Below are positions 36,101 through 51,100 of a DNA stretch of 64,000 nucleotides, one piece after another (position 1 is the stretch's first letter; every line of letters begins with the position of its first letter). Made by a program: the position numbers and the translations under genes. Where the stretch lies: assembly GCA_963576475.1 (NCBI GenBank), contig OY754978.1:1165364-1229363 (forward strand). Reading direction: 5' to 3'. The stretch comes from Molanna angustata (Eukaryota > Arthropoda > Insecta > Trichoptera > Molannidae). Below the pieces are notes generated by a model. That model saw nothing but the letters and a program-made list of their open reading frames with translations. It was not told the DNA's origin and searched no databases.

Positions 36101-39100
36101 GCGCCTACTCGCAGTTCTTTGTACAAAGCCAGAGCTTCGTTAAATTCTTTCTTCATGGTAAGTGCAGTCCCCATGGCAGTCAAAATCAAACGAAGACTGT
36201 ACGAGTCACCAATATTTTGTAATGTCGTCATCAATTTGTAACCAATTTGGTTTGCGCTTTGTGTTTTTGCCATATATATTCTGCAATACAATAATTAAAA
36301 GACTTAGAGAAGTTGTTTATTGAACGGCTGTCATGACAAAAATCAGGAATAAACAAGTCAATAAAAAATATATACATATTTCGCGTTACTTTGTTGATTG
36401 TTTACATTCATACTGCTAATGTCAAACACATAATGTCAAAGCAGTTGTTTTATACAGCAAACAAATTCAAATACAAAAAATACATAATCTATTGTGAAAA
36501 TACATAAATGGTACTTACATAGACAACTACACTAATTTTGTATAAAATACAAAAGTGTTCAATCAAAAGGGTGAAATCAAAACCCTCGTGATATAATTAT
36601 CATATCATGGATATAATTATCATAATATGGAGTTCTATAATATCTTAAAATATTATAAAACCCTAATTGGGATAATTATATCCATGATATGGGTAATCAT
36701 AAGGGTCTTGATTTCACCGTTTGACCAGACTTTCTTCCATGGAAACAGTTTTAACAAATTATGAAAGTTTAGGAGCTCCAACTGGTCAGGAAGTTAGTTA
36801 AAAATTCAATTGTAAAATTCCAATATGGAGAGACAGGTGAAGTTAAAAAAAACATATGATAACGCCATAATTCAATTTTTGAACTTTTCCTTATCGAGGC
36901 TTTGTTGCTAAACAAACAATCCTTGTGATCGAGATCATCTATCAAAATAAGTAAATAATTTGTTGAAATCATGATTGGAACGAAAATATGAAAGGTATTC
37001 ATTAAATGTCTTTCTTCTTGTTCTTTTCCTCAGCAACTGTCCGCATAATGGTGGGGTTTTCTTTCTGCGTCGTACACTTTGTTGTACCGTTAGATGGTCT
37101 CTTTTTGAATTAATGACTGAAGTATTTGTTGAAATGTAATTGGTCTGTAAATTATTATCTATATATTTCAATCGTAAAAATCTGTTTGTTTCAAAATAAG
37201 CTGAAAACTAGTGTCCGACCGAAGCTTCGGCTTCGGCTTCAGCCAACTTCGGCCAAAAAAAACACCTTAGGCTTCGGCTTCGGCAAAAAATAGCCCGAAT
37301 TTTCGGCCGAAGCTGAAACTTTTTGTCAGCCGCTAAAAAGAGTTATAACTTGTAAAAACATGCGCGAACATGACACGTGTAGCGGTTGTTTAGATTCGGC
37401 CGGCCCAGTGTCGCGTGCCGACTGTCGACAGAAACAAAACAAGAGTAGTTCTGAACCCATGTGATAATTAATCATTATTAATGATATCATACCAACTGAG
37501 TCACGAAAGCCGATTATTCATTATTTTAATCGATTTTTTTAGTAAAATCAAACGGCTAAGACCGAACAATCGGCTTCGGCTAAAATCTGACCTTCGGTCG
37601 GACACTACTGAAAACACATCCCCATCTATGAAGTGACCAAGAAACTTTTTTTGTAACGCCATCTATTGAGAAATTGATTTGTCAACAATAAAAGCAACAG
37701 TCCTCATACATCAATGCTTTCGCACAGATATCATCACTGAACTGCGCCAGAATTATAAGTTAATTGTTTACTTATTTGAATATTAATACAGTTGCAACAA
37801 TAAAAATATTCAAATATATTTCAAGAAATAATAATTTAATTTTAAATCCAGTCAATAATAATTTGTATTTTTAGAGACATCTAACAGATACCTTTCATAT
37901 CATTTTCCCACCCATTATAATATCAACAAATGATTTACATACATATCAATAGATGGCGAGGGAATATATTACAAAACTGAACTAAGACTGCTATGTTATG
38001 GTAACGACACAAAGAAATAATTAAATACAAATAATTAGATTGTATCTGGCTCCGTTTGATTGCTAATCCAGTACCTAATTAATCACTTCAAAGTATTATT
38101 TATCATTTATATCAGAGGTCGGGGAACCGGGGTAAATTACCCCAAATGGGGTAAAACTGGTTTTTTTGGGGTAATAAGGAAATTTTTTTCCACAACGAAC
38201 ATAAAAACAAATAACAGAAATTGATTAAACGCTGAAGACTGTATTCAAATTGCTCTTACATCAAAAAGTCCCAATTTTGAAGTAATTGCATCAAACATGA
38301 AGCAACATCATTTCTCCAAAAACTGAAAGGGAAACCTGAAAATCTGAATTTTTGTTTGATCCATTTTGAAGATTTTATTTATTTTTATTTTTTTTATATA
38401 TAAAATGAATGTCCTTGTTAAACAAGTACATATACATCTTTCAACGTTCCCTAAAATAAGCAAATAAATGCTTGTGCTATAGGTGAACGAAATCGGTCGA
38501 GGCAGGATTTGAACTCGCGACCACTGGATTACTAACCCAGCGCGCTAACCGCTCTGCCACCGACCCATTTTGTTTGTCTATTACATACTTACAATTTTCA
38601 TGTAACTTTTTTTTTTTTTTTCCGTGTAAATTAATTCAATAAATAATGTTTATTTAAATATACATTGATTGTCTTCTTTTCAAAATGGGGGAAAGGGGTA
38701 ATATCGACTTACGCAAAAATATTTTTGGGTAATGGTTAAAAAAGTTCCCCGACCGCTGATTTATATTATTTAAAAAATATTGTTGCATATTATTGGTTTA
38801 TAAATACCCAACTGGTGACATTAGTGACATGTTGTTTTGTATATTATTATTTTTGTGTCATTTATGTCTGTCAAAAATGTGACTTTATTAATTTAACCTC
38901 GATACAGGTTTATCCTAGTGACGTTGAATACATTATTTCATATTAACACAAAATGCACAGTAAATAAAATGGAATTAACCTGAACAAGAAAATGGTGGTG
39001 AAAAGATTAACATAGGCATGAAACTCGGTAACGTCAATGTATCGCTCCATCTTGGCGCATATCTTTAGGGCAGACTGTTCTATCTTGTTACATAATTCTA

Positions 39101-42100
39101 TCTGAAAACAAAAATATCAACATTGTATAATTAACAACAACAATCCTACGCTTTGTTTTAAAATAATAACAGTGCAAATACTTTGATCAATACCACTTGA
39201 TGAGTTAAAATTTAACACTGCTAGTTTCAGGAGAGCACTCCTCTAATCAAGTCGGTCACTTGCGATGGGTGATTCTTTACCCTTTTCTTCATGCCGTGTT
39301 CCACGACAGATAGAATTAGGGAAAACTCAATAGGAAACTTATTAGCACAGTATAATTTACTACCCTTCATATGATGCAAGAAAAAATATTTATATGATGT
39401 CTATAATTAAAAGTAAAATACTTTTATGATTCTACGTGAATTTAATTTATGCGATAGGCCTATTTCGCCTTGTTAGGGCATTTACTAGCTTATGACCTAA
39501 CAAGGCGAAATAGGCCTATCGCATAAATTAAATTCATGTAGAATCAAAAAAGTATTTTACTTTTAATTATAGAAATCATATAAAGAATGTCTCAATAAGA
39601 GTGCACTTTTTTAAATATTGTGTCATTTTTTTTTCGTACAGGTGGCAACTCTAAAAGTTGACAGCTGTCACCTATGATTGTTCCGATTATTAAAAATGAA
39701 GGGCTACACAGTAAAAAAATACATTAAAATTGTAAAAACACATTACAAAAATGGAGCTATTTTTCAACAAAAATTATCTTCATTGATGAATCGCATATCC
39801 ATCAGAATGACTTCGTGAATAAACAAAACTGTCAAATTTGAGGCTCAGATAATCCTCACGCGATCCAGGAGAAACAAATGCATCAACAATGAGTAACTGT
39901 CTGGTGCAGATTTTGGTCAGGCGGCGTGAATGGGTCTTACATGTTTGAAAATGAGACCGGAATTGCAGTGACTGTAAACGGCTTTCGTTACAGGAACCTG
40001 ATAACGGTGTTATTGTGATATCAACTGGACAGCATAAATCTGGACGACATGTGGTTTCAGTAGGACGGTGCCACCTGCCACATCGCACATGAAACAATAG
40101 ATTTATTGCAGCAACGATTTCCAGACCAAATCATCTCACGAAATTCTGATGTCAACTAGCCACAAAGATCACGCGATTTAACCCCGTGTGGTTTCTTTCT
40201 TTGGGGTTATGTTAAATCCTGTGTATATGCAAATAAACCAAAAACAATTCCTGAGCTCAAGGCCAAGATACAACGCGTCATCAGTGAGATACAGCCATAT
40301 TTTTTTCAAAAAATCATCAAAAATTTAACAAAAAGAGTAATGCCTGTCATCAGAGCTGCGGGGGCCATTTGCTGGATATTTTATTCTATAATTAATCGGA
40401 ACATGTCTACTTTACAATGCAATAAAAATATCACAACTTATTCAATGAATACATGTTTTTACTTTGAAACTAAATAGTGCACTCTTATTGAGACACCCTA
40501 TATAATGGAATTCAACAAAATAAAAACTTCGTCAATTATTAATTATTATTTGTGGACATATTTTGTATGTACAGGACCCTTTTCAGGAGCCATATTAGAC
40601 AGGAATAATTCATTGTTTTGTTACCAGCAGTTAAGTAAATATGTAACGTGAAATCAAAGGTGGGCTGATTAAGTAACAACAATGTCATTTATAATAAATA
40701 ACGATAATATTAATTGATGTGATTTACTTGATGCCTCATACATATTATATTAATTTACCTCATCAGCATGTCTCGCGATGGTTATCATATTTGATATAGA
40801 GTTACAAAGCAAGGCAAAGTTTGAGTTAGAATACAAGGCACAGTTGAATCCCCAAACAGCGCACATATATGCAGTTGAATGATTGCCAAGGGTCTAAAAA
40901 ATTATCAAATACATATTGTTGTTAAGCAGAAATGTGCATTAAGAGATTATTTTTCAATTTGATATTCCATCATTATTACTAACAAAATAATTTTGAAAAA
41001 AAAAACAACTTAGATAGTTACCGTAAAGAAAAATATTCCTTAACTCTTTATTTATGTTCTGTATAAATTCTTGTAGAAAAATAATGGCATACCTACCCCA
41101 ATTTTCAACGTTTATCTAATATTTTTAATAAACTATAAGGCGTAGAGCAATATATTTTTTTACATTAAAGAAAACAAAAATATCTGGAAAAATATGTCTT
41201 CACATTTGCATTAATGCTTCAGTTAGTAAAAAAACCTAAAAAATGTTTATTTTCCATTCAGTGCCATTGCGAATATTTTTTTTTTTTAGGTTTCTTTTCT
41301 AAACTTGAAGCATTAATGCAAATGTCATGACATATCTTCCCAGATATTTGTCTTCTTTAATTTAAAAAAATATATATTGCTCTATACCTTATAGTTTTTT
41401 AGTAATATAAGATAAATGTCAAAAATTGGGGTATGCTTAATATTTTTCTACAAGAATATAATATATACAGAACATAATTAAAAAGTAAAGAAATATTTTT
41501 CTTTATAAATATCTAAACTATCAAAGTTATTTTTTTCAAAATGATTTGTTCTGTAATTAATTAAAACTATGAAAAATTTTTATATTTAATTTTACGTTCT
41601 ACTTAAATTAAGTTCTATTTAAGTAGAACGTAAAATTAAATATAAAAATTTTTCATAGTTTTAATTAATTATGGAGTTCTACCACGAAGTGACAGTGTCC
41701 AATATTGAAAAAAAAAAGATTTGTTCTGTAGTAATGATGCAATATCAAATTGAAAAAAAAAATAGTTACACTAGCAGCAGGCACCCCATTAAGAGTTTTT
41801 CTGTATTTCTAAGTTTCAAACCTATCAGACAATTTATAAACACAGTTCTATTTTCAAAAAACTTTATTCTGAGTATTTCTGTGATGTACCGAGCACGATG
41901 GGTAGTAAAATTATTTAGTTTCTAAAAACATTGTCCTCTGTCAATTTTTCTCTCTCTGTTTGTTGAAAAAAAAACTCATTCTATTTTTTTTTGTTTGTCT
42001 GTTTGGTGAAAACCGGCATAAGTCTAGTGCCAAATTAAATTCATTAAAGTAGCAACATTCACATTACTATCATTTTTCCAAAAACATTTTTAAACCAAAA

Positions 42101-45100
42101 GCTATATTTGATTAAAGGCTGGCCGTTACAATATTTGAAAATACTAACAACACAAAATATCCTGATTAATTATTCAGCACTTACTTTTACATGTGTGTAA
42201 AAACAATTAAATATATTTTTTTCTATTTTTATAAACTCAAATCAGCTTTCTTGTACAGTAAAAAATGGCTTTTCAGTCATTTGTGCATAAACCAAATAAA
42301 TTGTAGTGAAAGTATTGTAGGTTTCTTTTTATTTCTACTCGAGCAACTAACTTTTTGAACTAAAATAGGAACATTCTAAAATTGTAGAATGAAGATCATT
42401 TGAACTAAATTTCATATACTGTAACTTACATTGTTCCTAAAACTAAAATCTACAAAATTGGTGCACCATAGATAATAATTTGAACTTAAATTGACTATGG
42501 TGGTATGGTGGACTATGGTACACGCCGGTGGCACTCTATTGGTAGCACTGGTTTTACTTTACGCTTACATCTCCAAAGGTGGCGCTATTTATTTTTTTTT
42601 ATGTTGGTATTTTTGAAAATGCAATGTAAAATTTTCAGACCTTCAGCATACTTCAGTTGTGTTTTGTTGTTTGTTGTGGCGCGAAACATTTTGATCCTTT
42701 AAAATCTTGAAGTAAACCAGATAATAAATATAACGCGTGTGATTTTGTAAAATTCTTGTTGTTTTCGGTGTTCATCTACATACACACTAGCACGCCGAAT
42801 GTGATGGTGTTAATCTATTGCCAGCTTTTTGTGTTTTTCGATTATCTTCGCAAGATGGCTGACAAGTTTTGTTGTGTTTTGAATAAATTGTCAAGTGAAA
42901 TACGGCGAAGTGAAGTTATATAGTTTTCTGTAAATCAGTATTAAATGTTTCTTTGTGGAAAATAAATTTAAAAAACCTAATAATCTACAATGCACATTTT
43001 ATTTAGAACAATATATTTTATGAATTATTTGACATGATTTTTGAAATATTGCAAATAAAATCCATCATATGTGTTTTTTTTTAATATATAATGATTGAAA
43101 AATGGTTATTTTTTATTTAAGTTATCCTTGAATCCATTCCTCAAAGCTGGAAACATTTTAAAATGGAAATTTAAATTTGCCGTGGACCGGTCGCGTATTC
43201 ATTGCCCCTATAGCGGAGATGCGAGGAACCTTATGATTATCCGGTTACAGCTTCTATGTATTGAGTGACACATCTGAAGTATACTGAAAGTTTACTTCCA
43301 TATTATCTGTGGTACTGAGCACTATTCGGCCATGTTTATTTATGTCATGTTTTCGTGATGTCACCTAACCTAACCTAACATTTTAATTGATCTTCACTAA
43401 TATTCTTTGGTTTTTGTTTTCAACATAACATTTTTATTTTTTTTCAAACACAACTGATGTTTTCAACTTAAATAAAATATCCTGGACTGCTGTGAAAACA
43501 ACTAGTACACTTCTAATAAGGTGTGAACTAAAATTGGAACATTTTGATAGTTGATTTGACTAAAATGTGGTTATAGAATAGGAAATTGGACTAATTTGTG
43601 ACTTACTTGGAGTAATGAATGTTCCTAAATAGGAATGTTCCTATTTCAGCATTATAGAATATCAACTAGGACTAAATGAAATATGAATGCACCTATTTTA
43701 GCCGGAAGGTTCTTAAAAAGTTATAGAATCGGACGTTATGTCAAATATTAATTTAAAACGCACCCAACAACAAGTTGCGACATTCTGGAGACTAAAGATA
43801 TTAATCGTCTCGCAGATCCAGACTGAAAACACAATTTAAAACCCACCTGCAGTCAAATAGTTAACCAACCGAGCCACGAAGGCCGATGTTGTATATATTT
43901 ACCAGATGATATTTAAAAAGGCACCCCAAAGTCTGTGAAACTTGTTCCATCAATGCTGCCTTTAGTCCAGTGGCGACACCAACACTTAACTGTGGGAAGA
44001 AATCCAATGCAAGTTTCCTTTTCAAGACTTCAACAAACGTCTTTGTTTTCACGTCCTCTCTGAAAATGGCAAAAGACAAATGTTGAAGCAGGCCTGATAA
44101 AAGACAGGAAGAAATGTCAATTATATCCTTTGTCACGGGTATAGAAGAGATGATCAATAACATTCCATCGCAACTTCGAGTTTCATTAACACTTCCCGCT
44201 TTCAAAAGAAATCTGAGGAATCATTTCCTTACACATAACACTTAAATTTGTCTCCTTATCCTATCCTTGTCCCCCCCCCCGCCCCCCCCGTCACCTCCGT
44301 TTCTTTATTATTTTTGTTTTATATGTTACTATATTTTTATTATATGTTGTAATCATAAAAATGTTGGAGCATTGCAGAGATAACGGACACAAATTTAATA
44401 TAAAAGATGTACTCCATATTGAAAAGAAAGGGAAAAAACTCGATATTTTAGAAGCCCTGGAAATAAATAAAAGAAAAAATAACCCCAATTTAATAAATAT
44501 TCAGATTCCTCCAGTAAATTCACCAATATTGAATATTATTAAGAACCAAACGAAACACAAACCTACACCGCTCGCTACCGCTCACCCCCACCAGTTAATA
44601 AGCCCCGCCATACTCAACTCGCCCACACTCGCCAATGGAAGATGACAACACGCACAATAGAATCAGTCACATTTCAGATGCTGAAGATGAACTAGTACAG
44701 TTCGAAAACGTTCCATCAAATTTAAATGTGAAGTGGAAGAAACAAAGTTTTTTGTTACCAAAATTTTTATTTAAAAATTTTATTTACTTAATAAAAATGT
44801 TGGTACATATCATAAATAAAATAGCATTCACCAAATGATTATGGTTGGTTGGAAGATATTGCCATTTGGCAATAAGCCCGCCATTGAGCACATGTGCCCA
44901 AGAAGTTTTAAATAAATAAATAACTCATTAGTTCTTCAGTATACATATATTAACAATATATACATATATCCATTAAAGTAACACACGACAACTATATACA
45001 AAATATTGGTGAACTCGCTGACAGCCGTAAGAATAAAGATGTCAGTCGCACAACACACACTTTCACATATCTCACAAATATGTTGCAACTGGTGTCTAAA

Positions 45101-48100
45101 ACAGCTGTGAAAGCTTATCTTTAAAGGAATTGGATAGAGCCAAGGTAACCGGCTTACTTTGATCGTAGTTTCAGTGCAAACGGGCCTATTAAGTGGAATA
45201 AATTTCCTTCCGAAGTGCGTGGAGACCTGAGTTTTGGGCCCTATAGTAAAATTACTTAAGACTTGATTGTTTCGCAGAGCCAACAAATAAGCAAAAGCGC
45301 CCTTGGAATGGAATATTATTATTATTTCTGATATGAATTTTACTAAAAATATAAGCTAATACATCAAACATTGGCTTAAAGATATATACAATGTACTCTA
45401 CACATATAACAACTAATAAATAAACATACAAAGAAAGATTATTAAAATTATTTTAGTAAAGCCAAGCGATTTTCCCACTGAAGAGTTATTTTCTCAATTT
45501 AAAGTTAAAAAATTAAATGTGTTATATAAAATAAATGCAATTAAACAAATATGTAAAGAATATTTCACTAACCAAATTCACCCTATAGACAATCTAAGAA
45601 TTGGTCCTCGCACAAGTGGAATGATAAATATCCCAAAGAAAAATACATCTTTTGGCCAAAATCATTATTCATATTATGGGGTGAAGTGGTTTAATGATTT
45701 AGGTACCAGTGGATATGAGAATAGTGGCGCAAAATAATTTTGGTGGTTTCTTGGTATTGCTGAAAGACTTTTTGAAGTAACATTTTTCTTGTGTATTCAT
45801 TGTGTGTTGTTTATTTTCAATTTGTGTATTTTTATTTATTCTACAGACCAATTTTGTATTTTTTTTTTCTCTCTTTATATATAATATTATGTATGTTTGT
45901 ATCTAAATATGTATGTTATTGTAAATAGATTAGTGCCTAGATTAAGATGTATGTATATAAATAGATTAGATAGTTTGTAGATTTGTGAAATGTGACTCAC
46001 TTCAAAGCACGAGAAAACTCTTTTTGAAGTTGAGTCATAAAAAAAAACAAAATTATAATGTATCTTTTTAAAAATTGTATATATTGTTGTATTGTGTATT
46101 TTTCTTTGTTATTTTTAATAATAATAAATAAATAAATCAAAAACATTTAAATCCTTCTCATCTCATCCCATCCTTTCATTTTTCCTTCCTCTAATCCTCT
46201 ATCTACTTAATATTAGTGATATCTTAAAATTTCTTATAATTAGTTCTGGGGAATGATTCAATTGACTACTTATTTAACTGTTAAGTTTACAAATGAAATA
46301 TAACACCCTTTGATATATTGTGTTCTATAACAAACAAGTATGTCTTATTAAGAATATGTCACATACTGAGATGTGGGGAACGGATGCTCAAATAAGTACA
46401 TGGCCTTGTGAAGTTGTTTCTTGGCCTCGTGTATGTTACCATATTCAAACATTACATTTCCAATCCTGCACGCAATACGGCCCATGATAAAGTTGTTCTG
46501 CCATATTCTCAATCCTCTATTGTTGTGTGTCAAATTGAATTTGGGACTCTGCAAAAATGACATTGATTATATAGAGTTCAACAACCTCCCACATGTTTTT
46601 TTTAAACCAATAAATAATAAAAACAACAGTGGGCCCAGATTAGACCCTTGAGGAATCCCAGATTAAGATCGGAATTATTGATAACAGTTCAACTAACACA
46701 GCGTTACATACTGTTTCCGATTATTAATTATCAAAATAGGAAACAAAAAATGACAGGAGGCATTTATCTAATCCAAAGTCATGCAGTTTCTGTAACAAAA
46801 CGTTATGATCTACACCGTCAAAGGCTTTGCCAAAATCAATATAGACTGCATCTGTCTGCACAGTCGCGTCGAGATTAACAGAAACATATACATCACGTTA
46901 ACAGGTTTGATACTGTGAACCTGCAAATTTCCAGTATACCAGACACCTAGGAGCATTTATATTGAAACCCAAGGATATGCGGGGCATCTCAATTAGCAGC
47001 CCTGCCACAACCAATTTCGTACATCTATAGCACAAGCATTTATTCATAATTTAGGGAATGTATGAAGATGTATATGTACTTGTTTTAAGGGGGGGACTGC
47101 TGCCAATGTACCTAGTTTTCAATGTAATATACCATCATTATTTCTACTCAAATCGTTTTGAAAAAAATAATCTAGTTAGTTTGGTAAAGAAAAATACACC
47201 TTAACTTTTTGATAATGTTCTGTTCTGTAAAATTATAGCATATCCCGATTTTCAACGTTTATCTTATATTTTTAATAAACTATAAGGCGTAGTTCAATGT
47301 ATTTTTTTTTTTATTGAAGAAGACAAAAATATCTAGAAAAATATGATGTGACGTTGCATTAATGCTTCAGGTTTAGTAAATAAACCTAAAAAACATTTAT
47401 TTTCCATTCATCGCTATTGCGAAATTAAAGTTTTTTTGATTTATTTACTTAACCTGATGCATTAATGCAACGTCATATCATATTTTTCCAGATATTTTGT
47501 TCTTCTTCAATTTATAAAAAAAATTTTGCTCTATTTATAAGTTTTTAGAAATTTAAGATAAATGTCAAAAATCGGGGTATGCTTATTATTTTCCAACAAG
47601 AATATATACAGAACATAATTAAAAAGTTAAGGAATATTTTTCTTTATTAATATCCAAACTAACTAGGTTGTTTTTTTCAAAATGCGGACATCTGGACGCA
47701 ATCTATTCCACTTTATAGGACCACTCACTCTAAAGCATCCATCATAGTAAGCTGCATTGTTGGCTCTGTCCAACTCCTTTAGGGAGTTGATACTCTCTGT
47801 TTTCTCTGAGACAGCTCTAGAATGTATTGTGGTGCCAGGTAATTCAAAGCATTAAACACCGTCAAACAAATTTTGTATGTAGTCAAATTTTTTAAATATT
47901 ATCTTAACAATTTTTTGTCTAAAATAAAATGATTTAAATTGTCAAAGCTGTTACCGTAAAAAATTGTTCAACTTCTCTCAATACAACCATAGCCTCTTGT
48001 ATGTAACCAAAGTTTATTTGTAGTTGTGTATATTCAAAATACGCTTCGAGCAACTTCAACATTTTATCTGAAGATAAATAGAAAATTCGTGTTCGAGAGA

Positions 48101-51100
48101 GGAGCATCGTACTTAACATATTACAAATTCATTACTCTATAATCAAACATATTTAAAAACAAGAAAATTATAGTATTATAATAATTAAAATTTAAAGCTA
48201 TTTTAAAATTATTTATATTTTAAATTCCCTTATGCATATGTGTAGGTGATTGAAAAATAATATTCTACTAGCGTCTAACGTCTGTTTCCGGTTTAGTAAG
48301 TCAAAGTTTCCGGTTGGCTCTCTGATTGGTTGAGATCTCGTAGTATTAAGTCAAATGAGCTGTGAAATTTTATATTAAATGCGAAAATTAAAAAAAAAAT
48401 TATACATTTAATTTATAATTCAATTTATAAAGCAACTCGCTCACGAGAGTCGCTATTATTATTATAAATAAACTTAAACCTAACCTAAGAATGCAGAGTA
48501 GAAAAGCTGGGACTAGACGCTACTGTAATTTCTACACAGCAATTGTATGTTTCTTTGGTATGTAAGTTTTTTCTGGTTTTCTTTGGTTCGCTATAGAAAA
48601 TTTCAATAAAAAGTAGATTAAGCTGCGCAAAGGACACAAAATTAAGCCTCCGTGGCTCAGTAGTCCCAAGTCCCAGGTTTGATTCTCGGTAGACACATTT
48701 TTTAATTGTGTTTTCAGTCTGGATCTGTGAGACGGTCAATATCGTAAGTCTCCACAATGTGGCAGCTTGTTATTGGGTTCATACCAAATAAATATTTGAC
48801 ATTGTAACTGTAAGTTGCCCGAGAAGTTTTATCATGCATTTTATAATATACCATAAGCTATAGGTATAAACAAAATCATCAAGATGGTGGTACCATCAGA
48901 AAGTTTGATATTATTAGTAGAGAGTTCTAAAGAGAGTATATTAACAACTTGACTGGTTTGTCAGTCTCACTCGAGGATGGATTTCTACTGACTACTGCAT
49001 TGACTAGACCGAGCCATACTCAGGCAATTGTTTCTTATTTATTTTACTTCATGTACAATAATGTGTACAATGGTAGGTTTATTGCTATAAGGAAATTTCA
49101 TACAACCAACCAAAGCAAAGTGAGGCCATAAATAATGTAGTGGTAGGTACATCAAATTTATACCAAAACAAAAAACAAACAGATAGATGAACACGTAACA
49201 TTATTAAATATAAAATCACAGCAACAAAGAAAGGAGGGAGATAGATGTTATGGGATGTGAGAGAGGAGCAGGAGAGGGCAGGAGTGTCAATTAAGAGAAA
49301 TTAGACAGCTCGTCTTTTTTAAAAAGTTAAATAGATTGAGACGTCATAATAACTCACTTTATATTTTCAAGAAAAAACTAAAGAATGTATATTTATCCCT
49401 AAACACCTGATCCCGATATCCTCTCCTTGACCTTACCTTATCCCCTTTTTTGCTGTAAAGTATTTTCATTTTTTTTTTTTTTGTTTCAATTGTTATCTTA
49501 GTGTAATATATATTTTCTTTGATTTTTTTTGCTTTCAATATTTTTGTTGATGTAGGTACATACAAAATTTTGTCATACTTTGTAATCTGGTTGGTTGGAA
49601 TAAATTGCCTAGAGGCAATAAGTCCGCCAGTGCACAGTATATTTTTTTATATTACGTACAGAAAGTTTAATAATTTCATCAATTAAGGTGTTCCATAGTT
49701 ATGCTGATTGTACTTCAAAAGATGAACTGAGAAATTCAGTATAATGAATGGGAATAGTTAGTGTGGTACGATCAGCAGATCTCTTAATTTCTTTGGCAGT
49801 GATTTTCCCGAATGAAATATATTTGTTTTGATGAGGACGAACGACGTTCGGGCAGGTTGTATTTACGCTCGTTTTAGTGTTTTAATTTGTTCATAGAATT
49901 TATTTGTGCGCAGTTTGTTACTTTGTGACATTGTATGTCACATCTAAAAAAAAAACTGACAATTATTAGACTTAATTGTTTGCAAAAATCAACCAGTTAA
50001 GTGGTATATGAAAATTATGTTACCAGATTTCTTGCAGTGTTCAATAATCTGTGTATACATAATAGAAAGGAACATCTCACATTCACAATCAGTTAAGTGT
50101 ATCATATTAAATATATCATCTTGTTCTGCAACAAATATTAAATAGATATAAAAATACATGTCCAAAGGAAGCACTAAAATAAAATAAAATACACAACTAT
50201 TTTGTGGTGTTGGCAGCATTGAAAAATTAGTTTTGTTACAATCATCAAGAAAAAATATTATGATTGATAAAGTGGAATAAATAGGAGATACATGGAGCTC
50301 AGAACATTGACATTTTCAGTAAATTATTTGACTGTCATACGCTGTTTAATTCAATCTGTCCAGAACTATCCGACATGGAGGTGGACCATTTGGCGGGTGA
50401 TCAGAGTGAAGATGTATATTTATAATATACATGGATTTTTACAAGAGGTTTGAAATATACTATAAAACATTTAAACCAGAGATTACAATAGACAATGGAA
50501 GGTACACATCCATACCATTGAAACACTCTTACATCTTGCTGTCAGTAAATGTTATTGCTCTCCAATATTCTCGGGAGTGTTCCGTGCATTATATTAGGAG
50601 CAGTCTTTGGGTTTTGTAAGTTTAGCAACATACTTTAAATTAGACTGATGATCAGCATAGTGGGACCTGGACATTCAGAACTTGTTCATACTTACTCACA
50701 CATGCATTAAACAAACAACAAATATACAAAAAACCAAAAATATAAGTGTGGTGGTTTAAATACAACATACCTTTTGAAGATTTCTTTGGCAAAGATATCT
50801 CCTTGGTTTTCTGTAAATTAAAAGATATTTAAAAATATTTAATTCATTTATTCCTCATATTGATTCTGTCGTAAATAAAAGCTACAGAAACTTGGGTTTC
50901 ATACAAAGAATAACCAAATCCTTCAAAGAAACAACCTCGCTTGTTCTTTTATTCAATGCCTTCGTTAGAAGTCATTTAGAGTTTGCATCAACCGTATGGA
51001 GCCCTAGTTACAATGTTCACATCGACATGTTCACATCGACAATTTTAGAAAAAAAATTTACCGCCATAATTATGACCAATCTTTAAAATTACATGGGTTT

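Noticed and set aside
43371..43388. CCTAA repeats resembling insect telomere sequence (also at 21790 and 48480)
   Set aside because: Only two or three units occur, and at 21.5-21.9 kb they lie in the arms of a TA-flanked foldback element, so they are not telomeric arrays.
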